From Lingula anatina (taxonomy: Eukaryota > Brachiopoda > Lingulata > Lingulida > Lingulidae): DNA of 64,000 nucleotides. The notes below the pieces were generated by a model. It was not told where the DNA came from. It saw nothing but the letters and a program-made list of their open reading frames with translations, and searched no databases. The translations under genes and the position numbers were made by a program. The stretch lies in NCBI RefSeq assembly GCF_001039355.2, contig NW_019775837.1, positions 1 to 64,000 on the forward strand. Reading direction: 5' to 3'. Each line of letters starts with the position of its first letter. Positions within the stretch are counted from its first letter, which is position 1. Positions 13,051 through 26,075 of this stretch are shown piece by piece.

Positions 13051-16000
13051 CCGTAGATCAGGAAAGTTTATCTTTGTAAGCCAGGGGTATGCAACTTCGA
13101 CAAGGTCTCATCAGAGAATACGTACATTGTTATTGCGCTATAAATCTTTCCAATTTCCATTAGGTTATACACACTATAATTGTAGTATATAGTATTCAGT
13201 GCATTGTTATTGCGCTTATATGCAAAACGTAGTGTAGAGAGCCAACAAATATTCGTGCTCAATAATGATATTGATAATAACAATAATAAAAAGCATTATT
13301 ATTATTATTATTATTATTATAAACGACAAAGGACAATCGAAAAAATACTTGGATTACATGTTTAGATTCAATATATAGGTCTATTATTAAGTCACCATTA
13401 TGACTTTGTATTATATTTGGTTACCAATGTGAAACCCTCAAACACACGTAAACGGTGGATGTTGTATAATCTATAGAATTATGGAACAGAAATTAATCAA
13501 GGTAGCCATTACGACCCCCTTCTCAAGGGACGAACGCTGCGACTTCCGAAAAACTAGGAACTTCAAAGGTATCATGGAATTAATTCATGAGTGTAAACCG
13601 AAGAGTCGGACGTGCGTTCCTGTTCATTCTGCATGTTTTCACTCGTGTAATACAATGGAGGATGATTACGGCAGGCAAATTATGAGGATAAAATCTGTTG
13701 AATGTGCTTCGCGAATCGTTCGAGTTATCTATAGAAAGACCGGGTTGCGAAGTTTTTTTGTGCCCTGGATTTCTGATTAAGTCTATCATTGCACGTGTTT
13801 ATAATGTTGATTCCCATGGGTCGTTATTCTCAATCAGAGAGAAAGAACTTTGTTGCTCAGAAATATTCAACGAATGTACTCATGCAACTTCCTAAAAATA
13901 TGTCATAAAACTTACATGGTTATCGCGTTAGTCATTTCATTCTAAACATTATTTTTGTGAAAAGCAGACGATGAACCCGTTAATGCAAAAGAATAAAATA
14001 TATTGCCATTCTGTGTTCAACTCTAAAAACCTGAAAATGCACAAACGGGTCGGCATTACCCATTCCACGCACGTTTTGTTGTCTTTGTCATGACTTGCTG
14101 AAGCTTTACGTGCATTAGAACGTCGCCTGGTGTAGTTAATGGCGAAAAAAGTAAAGGTTACTCGGGCTAATAGCTGTGTCAGTCATTACAGAAGGAAGGC
14201 ACATTAGGGTCTTTTCAACAGATCTCGACCTCGGTGCCACCTCATTGTCGAAGCCCTCTATCAGTTGGTGCGCTGCTGGCTGCCACATCATTTTCATATA
14301 TAAATTTTTAAAGATGGGGGATTAATTCCTTCCATTTACGGTGGTAAATGCGTTGTGTGTCGCAGCATTATTTTCCGAGACAGGCCGAGCGTTTTCTGGC
14401 AGGTTTGAAAGTCAACCAACTGGAAGGGGTAATAAGGGTTAAAGGCTGCCATATGTATATCTTTCATGACTCATGTTCGTGTAGTTTGAAACATTTACTG
14501 TAAAAAGACACAATGCGGGTTCTAACCTTAGTCGCGACCCTTGTGCATCATCGTTGTGCACCATAAAATGCTGAAAATCACAGAATGGATGTAATTGTTC
14601 CGGTAACTTGTAAAACAAGGATTCACGCCAGTAGTTTTTTTTTTTTTTTTTTTACTCAACTTTAAGGTCCGTTTACGACTGTCAAGTTGAAGTATTCACG
14701 AAGTGCACCAGCGACTGTACTAATATGCTCTTCAGAAGACGAACTTAATCAAACTCCCCCCCCCCTCCCGCATCCTGAGGCGAGAGGATGGTTTTAAGCC
14801 TTCCACCCTGCTGGCCACGACAGAACATGCGGTTTCCTTTTTTTTAAGCATTGATATTTAGGAGCGCCCAAGTTGTCATTTATTCTTCTCCCTAGTCGTG
14901 GGTAGCAGAGTCTTTTTTATCAAGGTTATTAACAGCTTTTTATCAAGGTAATAAACAGACAGGAGTGCACTGAGCACATGGACTGTACTCAAGTAAAATT
15001 TCCACCCCTTTATATCTAATCCATTATTCATTGTCATTCAGTTCACCTTCGTTGATTGACAAAACTGCCTTTACACACAGTCGAACGTCAGCGTCAAATT
15101 TCTTGTCGTTTCTGGCCGTCCACCCCGAGGTTCAGCGTCATTTCGATGACTCTTCACTTTTTAAGTCTCGCAGGTGCAAGCTGGTATAGAGAGGGGAGAG
15201 CTGCAAAACGACATTGTTCGATTGCCGACCCGTGCCCAATAAATATGCCTGGAAATTCAGGGTGTACCTGTCACTCACTACTTACGCATACTGGATGCTT
15301 CACGGGGATGGTTCCTGCCACCAAGGCAGGGTTATCACGGGTTATCTTCCGTACTTGAATTAGATTATTTAGAGACAGATAAGAAAACATTGGTCGGCTT
15401 TCTAAAGATACATAACACCGACTGTCTGTGGATAAATTCGAGCACTTGCTGTAATAATGTTACGGAGGAGTGACACGGCCACCGGGAGATGGGAAAGACT
15501 TCAGTTTCTTTTTCCTCTATCCTTTTTGTGATTGTTAAATGCAAGAGACGTACACACACGCACGACGACATGCCGAATTTGTGCTTTTTTCTCCTTGGTA
15601 TATCAATAACAGTCCTTTCAGGAAGGTCACTAGACAACCATCACAAAGACTTAAAGCATTTAAAACACGATGGTAACGGAAGAACTAAATAGACCAAAAG
15701 AAATCGTTAGGCAACGCAGCAAAGTGCTACCAAAAATCTCTAAATTGTTGAAACAAATACTCATATTTATTTTACCAATTTAAAGATAATTTAAAGTGCA
15801 GCGATATCTAAGAATATGATCTTTACTCTGTTTGTTTTTCATTTTGGTCGATTCTAGAAGCGTTTCTCAATCTTTTTTCAATGCCTTTCGCATTTGTCTT
15901 GAACAAATATTATAAAACACTCCACCAGGATTAGCGATAAGGTTCTTTTTTTAAATGTCCGGGGGTTCTTGGATTAGAGTACTGTAAAACAACCTTACTT

Positions 16001-19000
16001 ACGACGGGCCTCCCAAGTAACAAGATGTGACGTAACGCACCATGACGTCACAACACTAAACAGCCTCGGTGTCGAGCAGTACAAGTTTTGGTCCTTGAAG
16101 ATAATTATCCTCCGTAAAGACTCGATAACGTGACAGGTTTGAGGTGCTGAAAACACTTAAAAAACACCCCGCTGATGAGAAGCTTTGAAGACCTAGACGT
16201 TATTTTATTGGTGGTATAAGCTGATAGCGCGTAGTTATTGAGCTGAGGGCGTTCAGAGAGTTCACAATTAAGTTTGGCTACGGTGGAAAAAGACGGTTTA
16301 TTGTCTTCGTTGGAATTCAGTTCCGTAGTTAAAGACATGTTTAGTTATAGAAAACTTAAAAGGTTTAAAGCTTACAAAACGTGCGCCCGCATCAATCGCC
16401 TAATCATTGGGGGTGAACAGAAGGAAAGAGTATCATGAAATACGAAATAGCATCATGAAGGACCCACGTATAATTGAATTCCTATAATAATAGAACCCCC
16501 GCTGCTGTATTAAGAGCACGTTGAAAAATCATTAAGGGCGATTCAATTCTCATTAAACTTGATTTGAGATCTTCAACAACGACCACATAGAATGCGAGTC
16601 ACCTAGTCTGTTACAGAAGACAGTGTGATTTATGAGTAGCTCTCAAACACTTCAAACTTGACAGTCTCTTTGCAGGTAGAAGAAAAACTGAAAAGGGGGA
16701 TTAAGATAATTGTTGAAATTTTGTGATAATCTGGCTTAGATGTCGGGTTTAAGCAGAAGAGAGGCTTGTTGAAAACGCTGTCAAACGATATGATTTCTGC
16801 CAAGGCACTTCTTATATTGCCCACTTGTCACTCGAGTTAGGACGGCCTATCTCGGGGTTTGTCAAGTCGCTACGATCCACCCCTCCCTTTTCTAGTTGGA
16901 AAACCTTCAACCTGCCCGACGGGTTCCCTGCGGCAATGTCAAAACTGTATTCCATCAGCTTTTTCAGCAAATAACTGATTTATTAGTAAATCAACCCATG
17001 TCTTAGTTTATTAGTTTTACCTGTAAGTTTTTGACTATCTGCAAGCAGGGCATATTCAGTGACAAGAACAATTTTGCTTTTTATATTGGACTACTAGTGG
17101 GCGTGACGCTGACAAATTTGATATAGGCCTATCTTCCTCCTGCTACTGTCTGTGTCATTTATCACGTCCTTGAAATGAACATAAATCTCAACTTCCATCG
17201 ATTTTTTTTTTCTATCTCCTTCGTTTGACTTTCCCACCGCGTCAGGTGTTTCACCCCGAACATGAGCCCTCCGCTAAATCCAACCAAACGCCATGTTTTA
17301 TTTGTACCCTGTCCACTCTGGGGCCTCTCCATCACGAGCGATTTGAAACCTATCACTAGTTTGTCCACAAAAGTCAGCCACAGCCAGCCATTCAAACACC
17401 TGTGATTTTACGAACAATACCTCAATGGAGTTGACAGATTTTTCTCAGTCCACAAAGGCAAAGTAAGTCCAAATACGCCAAGGGTTTGAATATCAAAGCC
17501 AGAACCTTTTTGATTGTGATTGAAAAGCACGGCAAGCAACAATACATCAATGTTTTGTTTCGGCGTATTTATTCGCGCTTTTTGGTGACCCCTATTTTGC
17601 GTGGAACAAAGTCGGACAAAGTATACCGAGTTGACCTCGCTAAAAGAGAGCGATGCCACTTATTTACACGGCTTAATCAAATGGGCAAAAATATTGTTAT
17701 CAAAATTCGATTGGTCTGGCAATACAACTTACTAAGTTAAAGTAACACCTATCGATTAAGAAGAAATCGCTGCATGTCAATAAAACTCATGCATCTGGAA
17801 GAACCTGTAAAAAAGCTCAGTTTTCAATATTTGCCCGCATTTGAACTGTTTCTTCCTTTAAGTTTGGAGGCTTAGTTGGTTAAGTCGAGCAAGCACAGAA
17901 TTAATGGGAAAGTCGCTTGTCGCAGCCAAGTCAGGCTAAGTATGTGACGCAACCTCCGGCTAGCTTCTTAGTGGCCTGATTTCACCCTAATCAAGTATAA
18001 AATGACCACGAATAGAAAAACAGCTGTAGGTTTTAGCTGGAGGCCACGATTCACTGCACTCAGTAGTTACCTTTATCGACGGAATGAGCGACTTAACAAA
18101 AACTGCTTACTTAGACCTGATATACCAAGCAAATTGGACGTAGTTTGAAACTTCAATAAACGACAAAGTAATCGTTCTCACAGCTGAACGGGTCTTTTTT
18201 TTTACTTCGAAGAATCAGTTCCACTGTTATACATCAGTTTCTTATAAATTTTGAAGATATGTTCCTATATATGCAATTAGTTGTTACGCCATCCTTAATC
18301 ATAAAACGTATTTTCCTTTCTCTGGAGATGCACGTCTAGACGTCTAAACAGGTGTGTGTGTGTGCACGCACGCGAGTGTGTGTGTTTTACGTGCAGAAAT
18401 ATGGATTTTACTTCTGCTGTTGTTTCTTTCTTTCTTTCCTTTTTTCCGTTGACAAAATTGGTCTTGAGACTTGAGCCGGGTCGGGGAGCGTGGCCAAGCA
18501 TCGCGTTGAGGGCACGTGTCACGCGCACTTCAAAGCCAGTGTATCGGACTTGACGCGCCTCATGCATCGATTTCATTTAAACTGCCTTTTTCATTTTATA
18601 ACTTCACATTCGGTCCGTCGTCACCATGAGCTCCTATGTACACCTACGTCAATATCTTATAATACAATGCGCGCTAACTTTTTATTAAGTTTCCACTCCA
18701 AATTTAAGTGTTCTTATCATCATGGTTTATTGTCAGCGATGATGCGTCGATATAAATTCGAACGAGGTCATTATTTTGGGGGCCTTATCATTATCTCATT
18801 CCGATTACGATTACGGTAAAAGTGAATCACCAATGGGCTTACTGTGAGGCATATTTCATCACTACAATCAAATGCTAATGATGTAATTTAGAAGGTAAAG
18901 ATCAAAATGGCAAACGAGGAAAAACGCTAATGTTAAGGGCGGGCTACTTCGGATTAAGTTATTGCTACATTGATTATTACAGGGGGGATTAGTGTTATAC

Positions 19001-22000
19001 GCCCCATTTCGTAATCTTGACGTTTACGTAACTGATGTTTAGGTAAAATTATCAATGTGCTCGGTCCATCGGACCCAGGAACAAACACAATGAACGAGAC
19101 CCTAATTTGTCCTCGTTTAAGTATAATTTTCCTTCATTAATAAATCACCAATCCATCTTTTCTCCAACTTAATTTTTTCTTTTCTTGACTGGAATCGCGA
19201 TGAAGGAAACCACGTCATATATGAGACAAGTCTGCTGCTCCCAATTCACATGAGTTAAAAGGAATATAGAGCCTATATACTCGGCTTACCTCAGGAGCAC
19301 AGACTTTTATCATGAAACGTACTACTCACACTCGAGAACGTACGTGTACCACAGAAATCACCAACGTTCTCTTTGAAGATTGACACCTCTTGCCCTGCGG
19401 CAGAGAAGCGTACTTTGCTTTTCAATCACCATAATTAATTCCCCGGAGCCATTTTTATTTAAAAAAAAACATAAACGTCATGTTTTTTCATTCTAGTGAC
19501 AGCTTTTACGCGTGTCAACGTAGGCCCTAACGGGTGTTATTATTTTAAATTATGTGTAACAATACCCGCTCATTCTGTGTTGGTTCTCACCATGGAACGA
19601 ACATGGTCTTGTTCAAGGGTATTCGGCACATCAGCACGGAACACATTGTGTGCTATACAACCTTCTAATGGTAATATATAGCAACAGACGTACTGAATTA
19701 AAATATTACACAGTCCGATTTGTCCCTAGTTACAAGCTGTACTTATTTCATTTTGCACCATTCATAAAATACTTTGGCCTTGAATATTTTTCATTTCCTC
19801 CGCTTCTGAGCCAACTTGTCATTAACTTTCTGTAATCTGGCTTTCTTGCACTTAGAAGTCACCGAGTTCTCTTTTAACTAACATGACCTTATTAGCTTTT
19901 TGTTGGCGGGCTTTGTAATATTGGAAAAGTCACTGACTCTTAGTTCAGCCAATCGACCTGAACGGACCACATGGTTCATTTGAAATGTGGGGGAGGGCCC
20001 CCTAGCACAAAGAAAGTAACAATAGGTTATTACCGAGCTGTGACAGATCGAAACAGGGGGTAATGGAGAAATGTTTCAATGCCGCGTGGAAGTTCTTATT
20101 TAGATAAGTACACCTAACAGCATGTTATAAGTACGCGAGTGTTCTGGATGCAAGCCTAGGTAATGATAGAGCTCTGAATTCAACCCTAAAACGAAGCTGA
20201 CAGATTGCCCTCAAAGTCATTCCAACTGTAAAAGGTGCAAAGGGGTCTACCTATTCGATGAAATGTTCCATTAAATACATGTACGTGCACTGAGAAGCGA
20301 AATCTTGAAGCACAACGTAATCAGGACCTTTCTTACCATTAACATTTACTTAAAAATCAGAGATGCTAAGCTTTGTTCAGAGAGAGAGACAACGTCGAGC
20401 CATACATCTTTAAGCTACATCTTACATAAAGAGTATCGATCTATGATCGATCGATTTCCTGCAGGACTTGATGTTAAGTCCCATAAAGTTGACATATCGT
20501 GAGGGCGTATGTTTGCTCTCTTGAAGCATTATTGGCGACTACGCTGCAAGGCCGCTGTGTTCTGTTGGCCATTGTAGAGTTACATGGCCTTGCACCTTTG
20601 CTTTTCACCGAAGTTGAAATATTAAAATATCTCGAAAATTTTGCTGAAATCTAATCTAAAGGGGGCGATAAAGTGAGCTGCATTTTAATGAAATAGCCTC
20701 CCCCTCTCTGCTCTTCTCTTCTTCAACACAGATCTACCTTAATATTGTGCTCATTGACAAAATAAATAGAAGAAAAGGAAATAAAAACGCACTTTTGTCT
20801 ATTTTTATACTACATAAAACCCATGTGAAGCCGTGGATAGGGACTACGCGTCGGTATTACTGGGTATGGACCTGTAGAAGAGGCGATGTTGAAAGTCGAC
20901 CAACAGAACATAAGTCTTCAGTGGGTTATGTCTGCCCCAACCCCTCCTCCATCCTCTTGTTCAGACTCAGGGATAGGATCTGCTCAGTTCGGCCTGACCT
21001 GAGCACTCCTGTTTCATATTTACACGGAGATAACTCACGTTCACCAAAACATCGTAAATTCACCACAGTTGTAAAAATGTCACCCGGTAATATGCCAGTT
21101 AGTTGATTATCATCCCTAATGCGAAATTATCATATAGAAAGCCTTTTTATACTCTACTCTCAGAGAAAGGGTTTAATATACAGCGTCTGTGTTACCTGTA
21201 TAAGCGTCTGTAATTTACCTGTGTTGTGTTACGCAATGAGGAGCAGATGATGATACGAATGAGCGAACCTTGAAAATTACCAGAGATAATTTACTCCAGG
21301 TTTATCATATATTGGCCCGCCTTTTTTCTTCGTTCAGGTGAGCGGGAAGCGAGGGGATGTGAAGAACACTTCGTTAAGTGGATTGCACGTTGAAAACTAC
21401 TTGAGGCACCCTGAGTGTCATGCTGATGATATGGGTTAGTTCCCGGTAAACTCTCAAACACAGGGTGAGTGTACTGGATCCGGGTTTAGAACACGCCAGA
21501 CATGATGGGCATTGATCTACGTTTTTCTCGGATTATTGCATAATATTAAAGTTTCTGCAAAACCTGAAACACTTACAACCAAATATTTCAGATGAAAAAA
21601 AATTGGTGTGACGTCTTTAGAGCAATAAATTAGTATTACGCTAAATTTCAAAGAAAACCCCCGTAGACCGTTCCATGCATACTTTACGCATCCCTGGTTT
21701 GTTAAAATCAGGACTCAGCATCCGTACATACTTTTAATTGGCTTCTATGTTTAACTTGCACTTTTTGCAGTAACCGAGTTCTCGCGGTTTCAGTGGCAAC
21801 GTCGGGGAACATATAGACGCTCCTCCCATGCGTGAAACGCCACAGCGCGTTTTGAGTTAACCGTGTACAAAGTCACTGAAAGGCCGCGAACAAAGTGTCC
21901 CATAAATATACTACGTAAAATATGAGCATTTTGAGAGTAGTACTTAACCTTGCTAGGGATCATTTATTTTATTGACTAGGTGGCACTCGTATTTCGCTTT

Positions 22001-22240
22001 TCATGTCGGGTGTTTTATTATACGATCCCAGACTCGAGTTCTTTTATAAGTTTTATCAAAAGCAAATACAACGCATTCCTGATCACCAACCGTAAGTATG
22101 GCTTCGAGAGGCCGACAGAATAAATAAAAAATGGTTTCTTTATGTAAAAGAAGTGTTGCCGTCTGCATGATGCAGAGGGTTCAGCATAAACAAACACTAT
22201 TAACGTGTTTTTGAAACATGTGGCACAAGGCTATGCGTTT
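13051..22240. other. Non-coding stretch with simple repeats
   Basis: This holds an (ATT)n run at about 13294-13320, a poly-T tract at about 14635-14654, a short poly-C near 14756-14766 and a GT-rich patch near 18353-18385. A palindromic CRE-type octamer TGACGTCA is at 16043-16050 with a half site at 16027. None is tied to a gene. I find no coding exon. Confidence 0.5.
13294..13320. repeat. (ATT)n microsatellite
   Basis: A perfect trinucleotide run of about 27 bp sits in AT-rich sequence. Confidence 0.9.
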
Positions 22241-22249
22241 GCGTGTTTT

Positions 22250-22290
<41 letters not shown>

Positions 22291-22381
22291 CTGTCTACAT
22301 TAAAAAAAAACATATAATCACGTAAGAAATGTCCTTTTTAAGTCAGTAACAGAAAACATTTCCCGTGCTTTTGCGTGTTTT

Positions 22382-22417
<36 letters not shown>

Positions 22418-22488
22418 TCTACATAAAAACCATATAATCACGTAAGAAATGTCCTTTTTAAGTCTCAGTAACAGAAAACATTCCCCGC
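22241..22488. repeat. Tandem duplication carrying (GA)n arrays
   Basis: Two head-to-tail units are seen, at 22241-22372 and 22373-22488. Each starts with GCGTGTTTTTATAT, enters a (GA)n array, then continues with TGTCTACAT, an A-rich stretch and a shared segment that includes CATATAATCACGTAAGAAAT and ends CAGTAACAGAAAACATT. The units differ in array length and a few bases, so the duplication is not brand new. Confidence 0.85.
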
Positions 22489-24741
22489 ACCCTCTAAGCG
22501 TGTTTAGAACGTTCCTAACACGGCGCCACAAGGGCATTAGTAATAGCATCATATACATCGTAATGCATCTCAAATTTGTTGATTCCTTTATATACCAATG
22601 TTTTCACTGTTATCCTAACACTGTAAGCAAGGCAAAGGTGGAAGAGGATTACCATTGCACCGGGATTAACCGTGACCCAATACCTGAACAGGTGGTCAAG
22701 CCAGCGTCTGTGTCCAGCAGTCTTATCAGACAACCATTATAGTTCACTGGTGGTCAATTACAATGTGTATCTTGATATCAAAAGCGAAGGCAAACCTTAA
22801 GATAATGGATCGTTCATTTACACCTACTGCTTAGAATGCAATAACGTAATAATAACGTGAACTGATGACATAAGGGCGAACCGGGAAGGGGGGCTGGGGG
22901 GGGCTGGGGCGTTTTTATTCTGTTTTATTCAATGTGAAATCTCAGAACAACTTTATGAATATTTGTCAACCAATGGTTGGAATCTGTATCATTTGACCTC
23001 TGGTTTAAAAGCCATGACCACCGCTTATGGTCAGTGTTGATTTCAACCGATATCCACCCTGCACCCTAAAGTTCGGACCACACTAAAACGAAATAATATT
23101 TACTCTCTGATACAATGCAGCAATAGACCGTAGATTGTAACACGATGCAGTAAGGGTGTGATTCCCAAGGTGTCTCCTCTCCAAATTTCCCATTACATAC
23201 GTAGCTACTGATGTGAGAAATATACAGTACTCATTCTTGGCCAAAATGCAGTGAGTTTCAGTCAAGACCATAGGTGGTACTACGAGGAAGGGCATATTCT
23301 GATAGATTACTATTATTCCAGACAGACCCGAGGTCGATTTAAAGAAAAGTATCACGCTGTTTTGGCACCTGCGGAGTGTGTGTGTTGTTCTATGCGGCGC
23401 ATCTCGACCGGCTCTCAGACTAAGTGTGGTCATTTATCATATACTTTAAAACACCTGAGCTCTGCGTCCGTGAGTCTGACTGTTGTATCGTGATACTCCA
23501 TTACTTATAGCTACCTACTGCATATTGTGTAAATAAGTACCTGGGCCGTCACTATATTATACAATGACATCTGTCCATCGTGTTGAGAAAGTGGAAAGTG
23601 CGGGTCAGGTAACTAATTATCAAGCTCCCGAGGACTATACTAGAACATCGTGATATACACCAATTTGAAAGTGGGCTAATACACGAAAGCTGACAATATA
23701 ACGTGTGTTCTACAGGCTTACTTAATCTGTGGTTAGTCAGCGAATTTTTGTAACATATTCAACTTTCTCCTCCACCTAAAAAACACCGGTCCTGCCAAGA
23801 CCGCGTCGTGATTGAACCCATTTTTCACTCGACTTGATATACATCATAATAGCTTGTCAGGACAGTGGGCTTCACCATGTCTTGTATGTAGTCCGCTAAC
23901 CTCTACAAATTTGGAATTTAACAAAGTAATCATCATGAGCTTGGCTGTCTCGTGAAATTATACTTTTAATGCGTCCCCAGTCGGCGTCATCTGCTTTAAG
24001 TTGTCTCACCTGCTCGTACTATGTCAGGTACTCTACGAAGCATAAGGTGAGAGCCCCGCAGGCTTTAACTGTTAAGTCCCCTTGTTGTGGCTTAACACTG
24101 GTTCGTAGTACTATATATCACGACCTCTCTATCTCTTAGGTCTCACACGGGTAAACGTACATGTTCAACGCTGTCAAGCAATTCACAGGGTTATACGTAT
24201 GCATGTAAACAGCAAACATTACCGCTCGCTGCATAAGGCAAAGTGACTTACCCTTTGTTAACTCCACTAAACAGCACAGGGTTATGACACCTAGAACTCC
24301 CTCGAGTATTCCACTGGGTTTCATCGCTCTTTAGGACGCGTAATTCCACGTTAAATCCTTCCTTGTCTCTCCATGATATGTACGACCCCGACTCCCGTCC
24401 GTGATTAACTGAGATCCATGTTAAGAGCGGCGTTAAGTGTCTTCGCGTCGCAGAGCCGTCTTCACGCGGGCAGCCATGTTGACTGACTGACTGCTTGGCG
24501 TGTTAGCGTGTGTGTGACAGATCTCAAAGATTATTTAGTCAAGCGTAGGTCCATTGACTGACTGTGTCGCTAGCGCATGCGGCCGACAGGGCTTCTCTAT
24601 TATCGTTTGAGTGCGTAAACAGTTCTTTATGGGGTGTTGACTTAAAGAGAAAGACAGCGTGCTTTTCTGGCTGGGAAGTGCGGAAACTTTTGTTAGATTT
24701 TTAAGAAACTGTTGTTGATAATTGGTCGGATGTTGCATTTT
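22489..24741. other. Non-coding stretch, no gene seen
   Basis: Only unsupported short frames are present. G-rich tracts lie near 22885-22910. No transposon ends or splice-supported exons were found. Confidence 0.45.
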
Positions 24742-26074
24742 AAAGTACGCGTTGTGAGCTCGCGGCACGTTGTGGGGTCCGCAGGAGTTTGGATCCAATA
24801 TCTAGTATCCGATACCTAGCTTTCACTCATTATTACTTGTGAGAGTCATTATAAAAAAGACAGGGGATTCATGGGTAGATTTTTAAAAAGTTCACCTTGG
24901 AGTTTTTTTTGTTATTTTCCACCATGGACAAAATTTATCTCGCATAAATTTAACGGATATTTTGATGCCACTCTAGAATTTAACTTAAAGAATATAATTG
25001 TATGTAACATGTATGAATAGTTTTCAAATGTCCTCAGCTAAATTTTCATAAATGACTGAAAAGGATTGGAAAAGGGAAAATAAAATGGTTTAGCGAGAAA
25101 GAGGTTGGTATGACCAAACGCAACTATAACTCGATTAATACAATTAAAGGATGTCTTTTCGGTAATGTTATTACGCTGTATTCTCACGTTCATGGACAAT
25201 AATTCAATAATTTGTAAGAACGTAAGAAAAAACTGCACACGATTAAAAAAAACCATTTAACTTAGTTGAAAGCGCTGTATCAGTCATACCGCTTGAAAGG
25301 GATTGTGTCAGATAAGCAGCTTGCATCACAATCGCAATTTGAAAATTGCGAAGACTCCGAAGGAGACTGTGCAAGCTACATAGGATTTGATTGTGTTACA
25401 TTTAGGTGCGGATCCGGGGTTTTGCTGAGGGGAGGGGGTACAACGAAAACAATTATGTAAATAAAAATGTAGTATTTTATGAGGAGCTCAGGGATGTAAA
25501 ATTTCTTGGCCTTTTTCTCAGTTTTGCTTGTTCTTATCCCTTAAGAAAAAAAATTATAGGATCCTATACGATCCTATAGGAATTGACAAAATTTCCTATA
25601 GAATCTAGTTTACATTTTCATGTCGTTCTCGTTACCTTTTTTCTAATACAATAAACATGTTAGCTTGATAAAAGTGTAACAAGAGACTTGCTTGTTTGTT
25701 ATGGTCACCAACGTGGAGGTTTATCGGTTTGTATGGATTAATGAATACCTTGAATTGTCCTGCAGTGGTTTCCAAACACTGTATGTCTAAAAGAGGTGTA
25801 TAAGTCAAGTTGATGCAACTCCAATAGACTCAACAGACGATGCATTCGAGCTGTTTAAAACCAGAAATACCTTAATATTATTTTTCAGTTTTGCCACTAA
25901 GTAGATCTTAGACCCATTTTATGGAAAATGATACAGTTCTAAGCATTTTTCGTTTCACTAGGGTACCTGCCTTTGAAACCATTAACGTTTTTTTTTCATT
26001 ATTGCATCTCTTCCATTATTTTTTAAATTTCTCAACTGTGACAGTGTTTAGCAGGTAATACCATTGTGTTTTTT
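24742..26074. repeat. Redundant segment identical to 28921-30253
   Basis: This 1333-bp segment matches 28921-30253 at a constant offset of 4179 bp, with no difference that I noticed; the same open frames recur in both. It ends in a T homopolymer just before an n at 26075. It is continuous with unique upstream DNA on its left, while the copy at 28921 is continuous with the downstream gene. The simplest reading is one haplotype represented twice because a contig of the other haplotype was inserted between. Confidence 0.85.
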
Positions 26075-26075
26075 N
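26075..26075. other. Single-base assembly gap (n)
   Basis: This joins the truncated copy at 24742-26074 to the alternate-haplotype contig starting at 26076. Confidence 0.8.
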
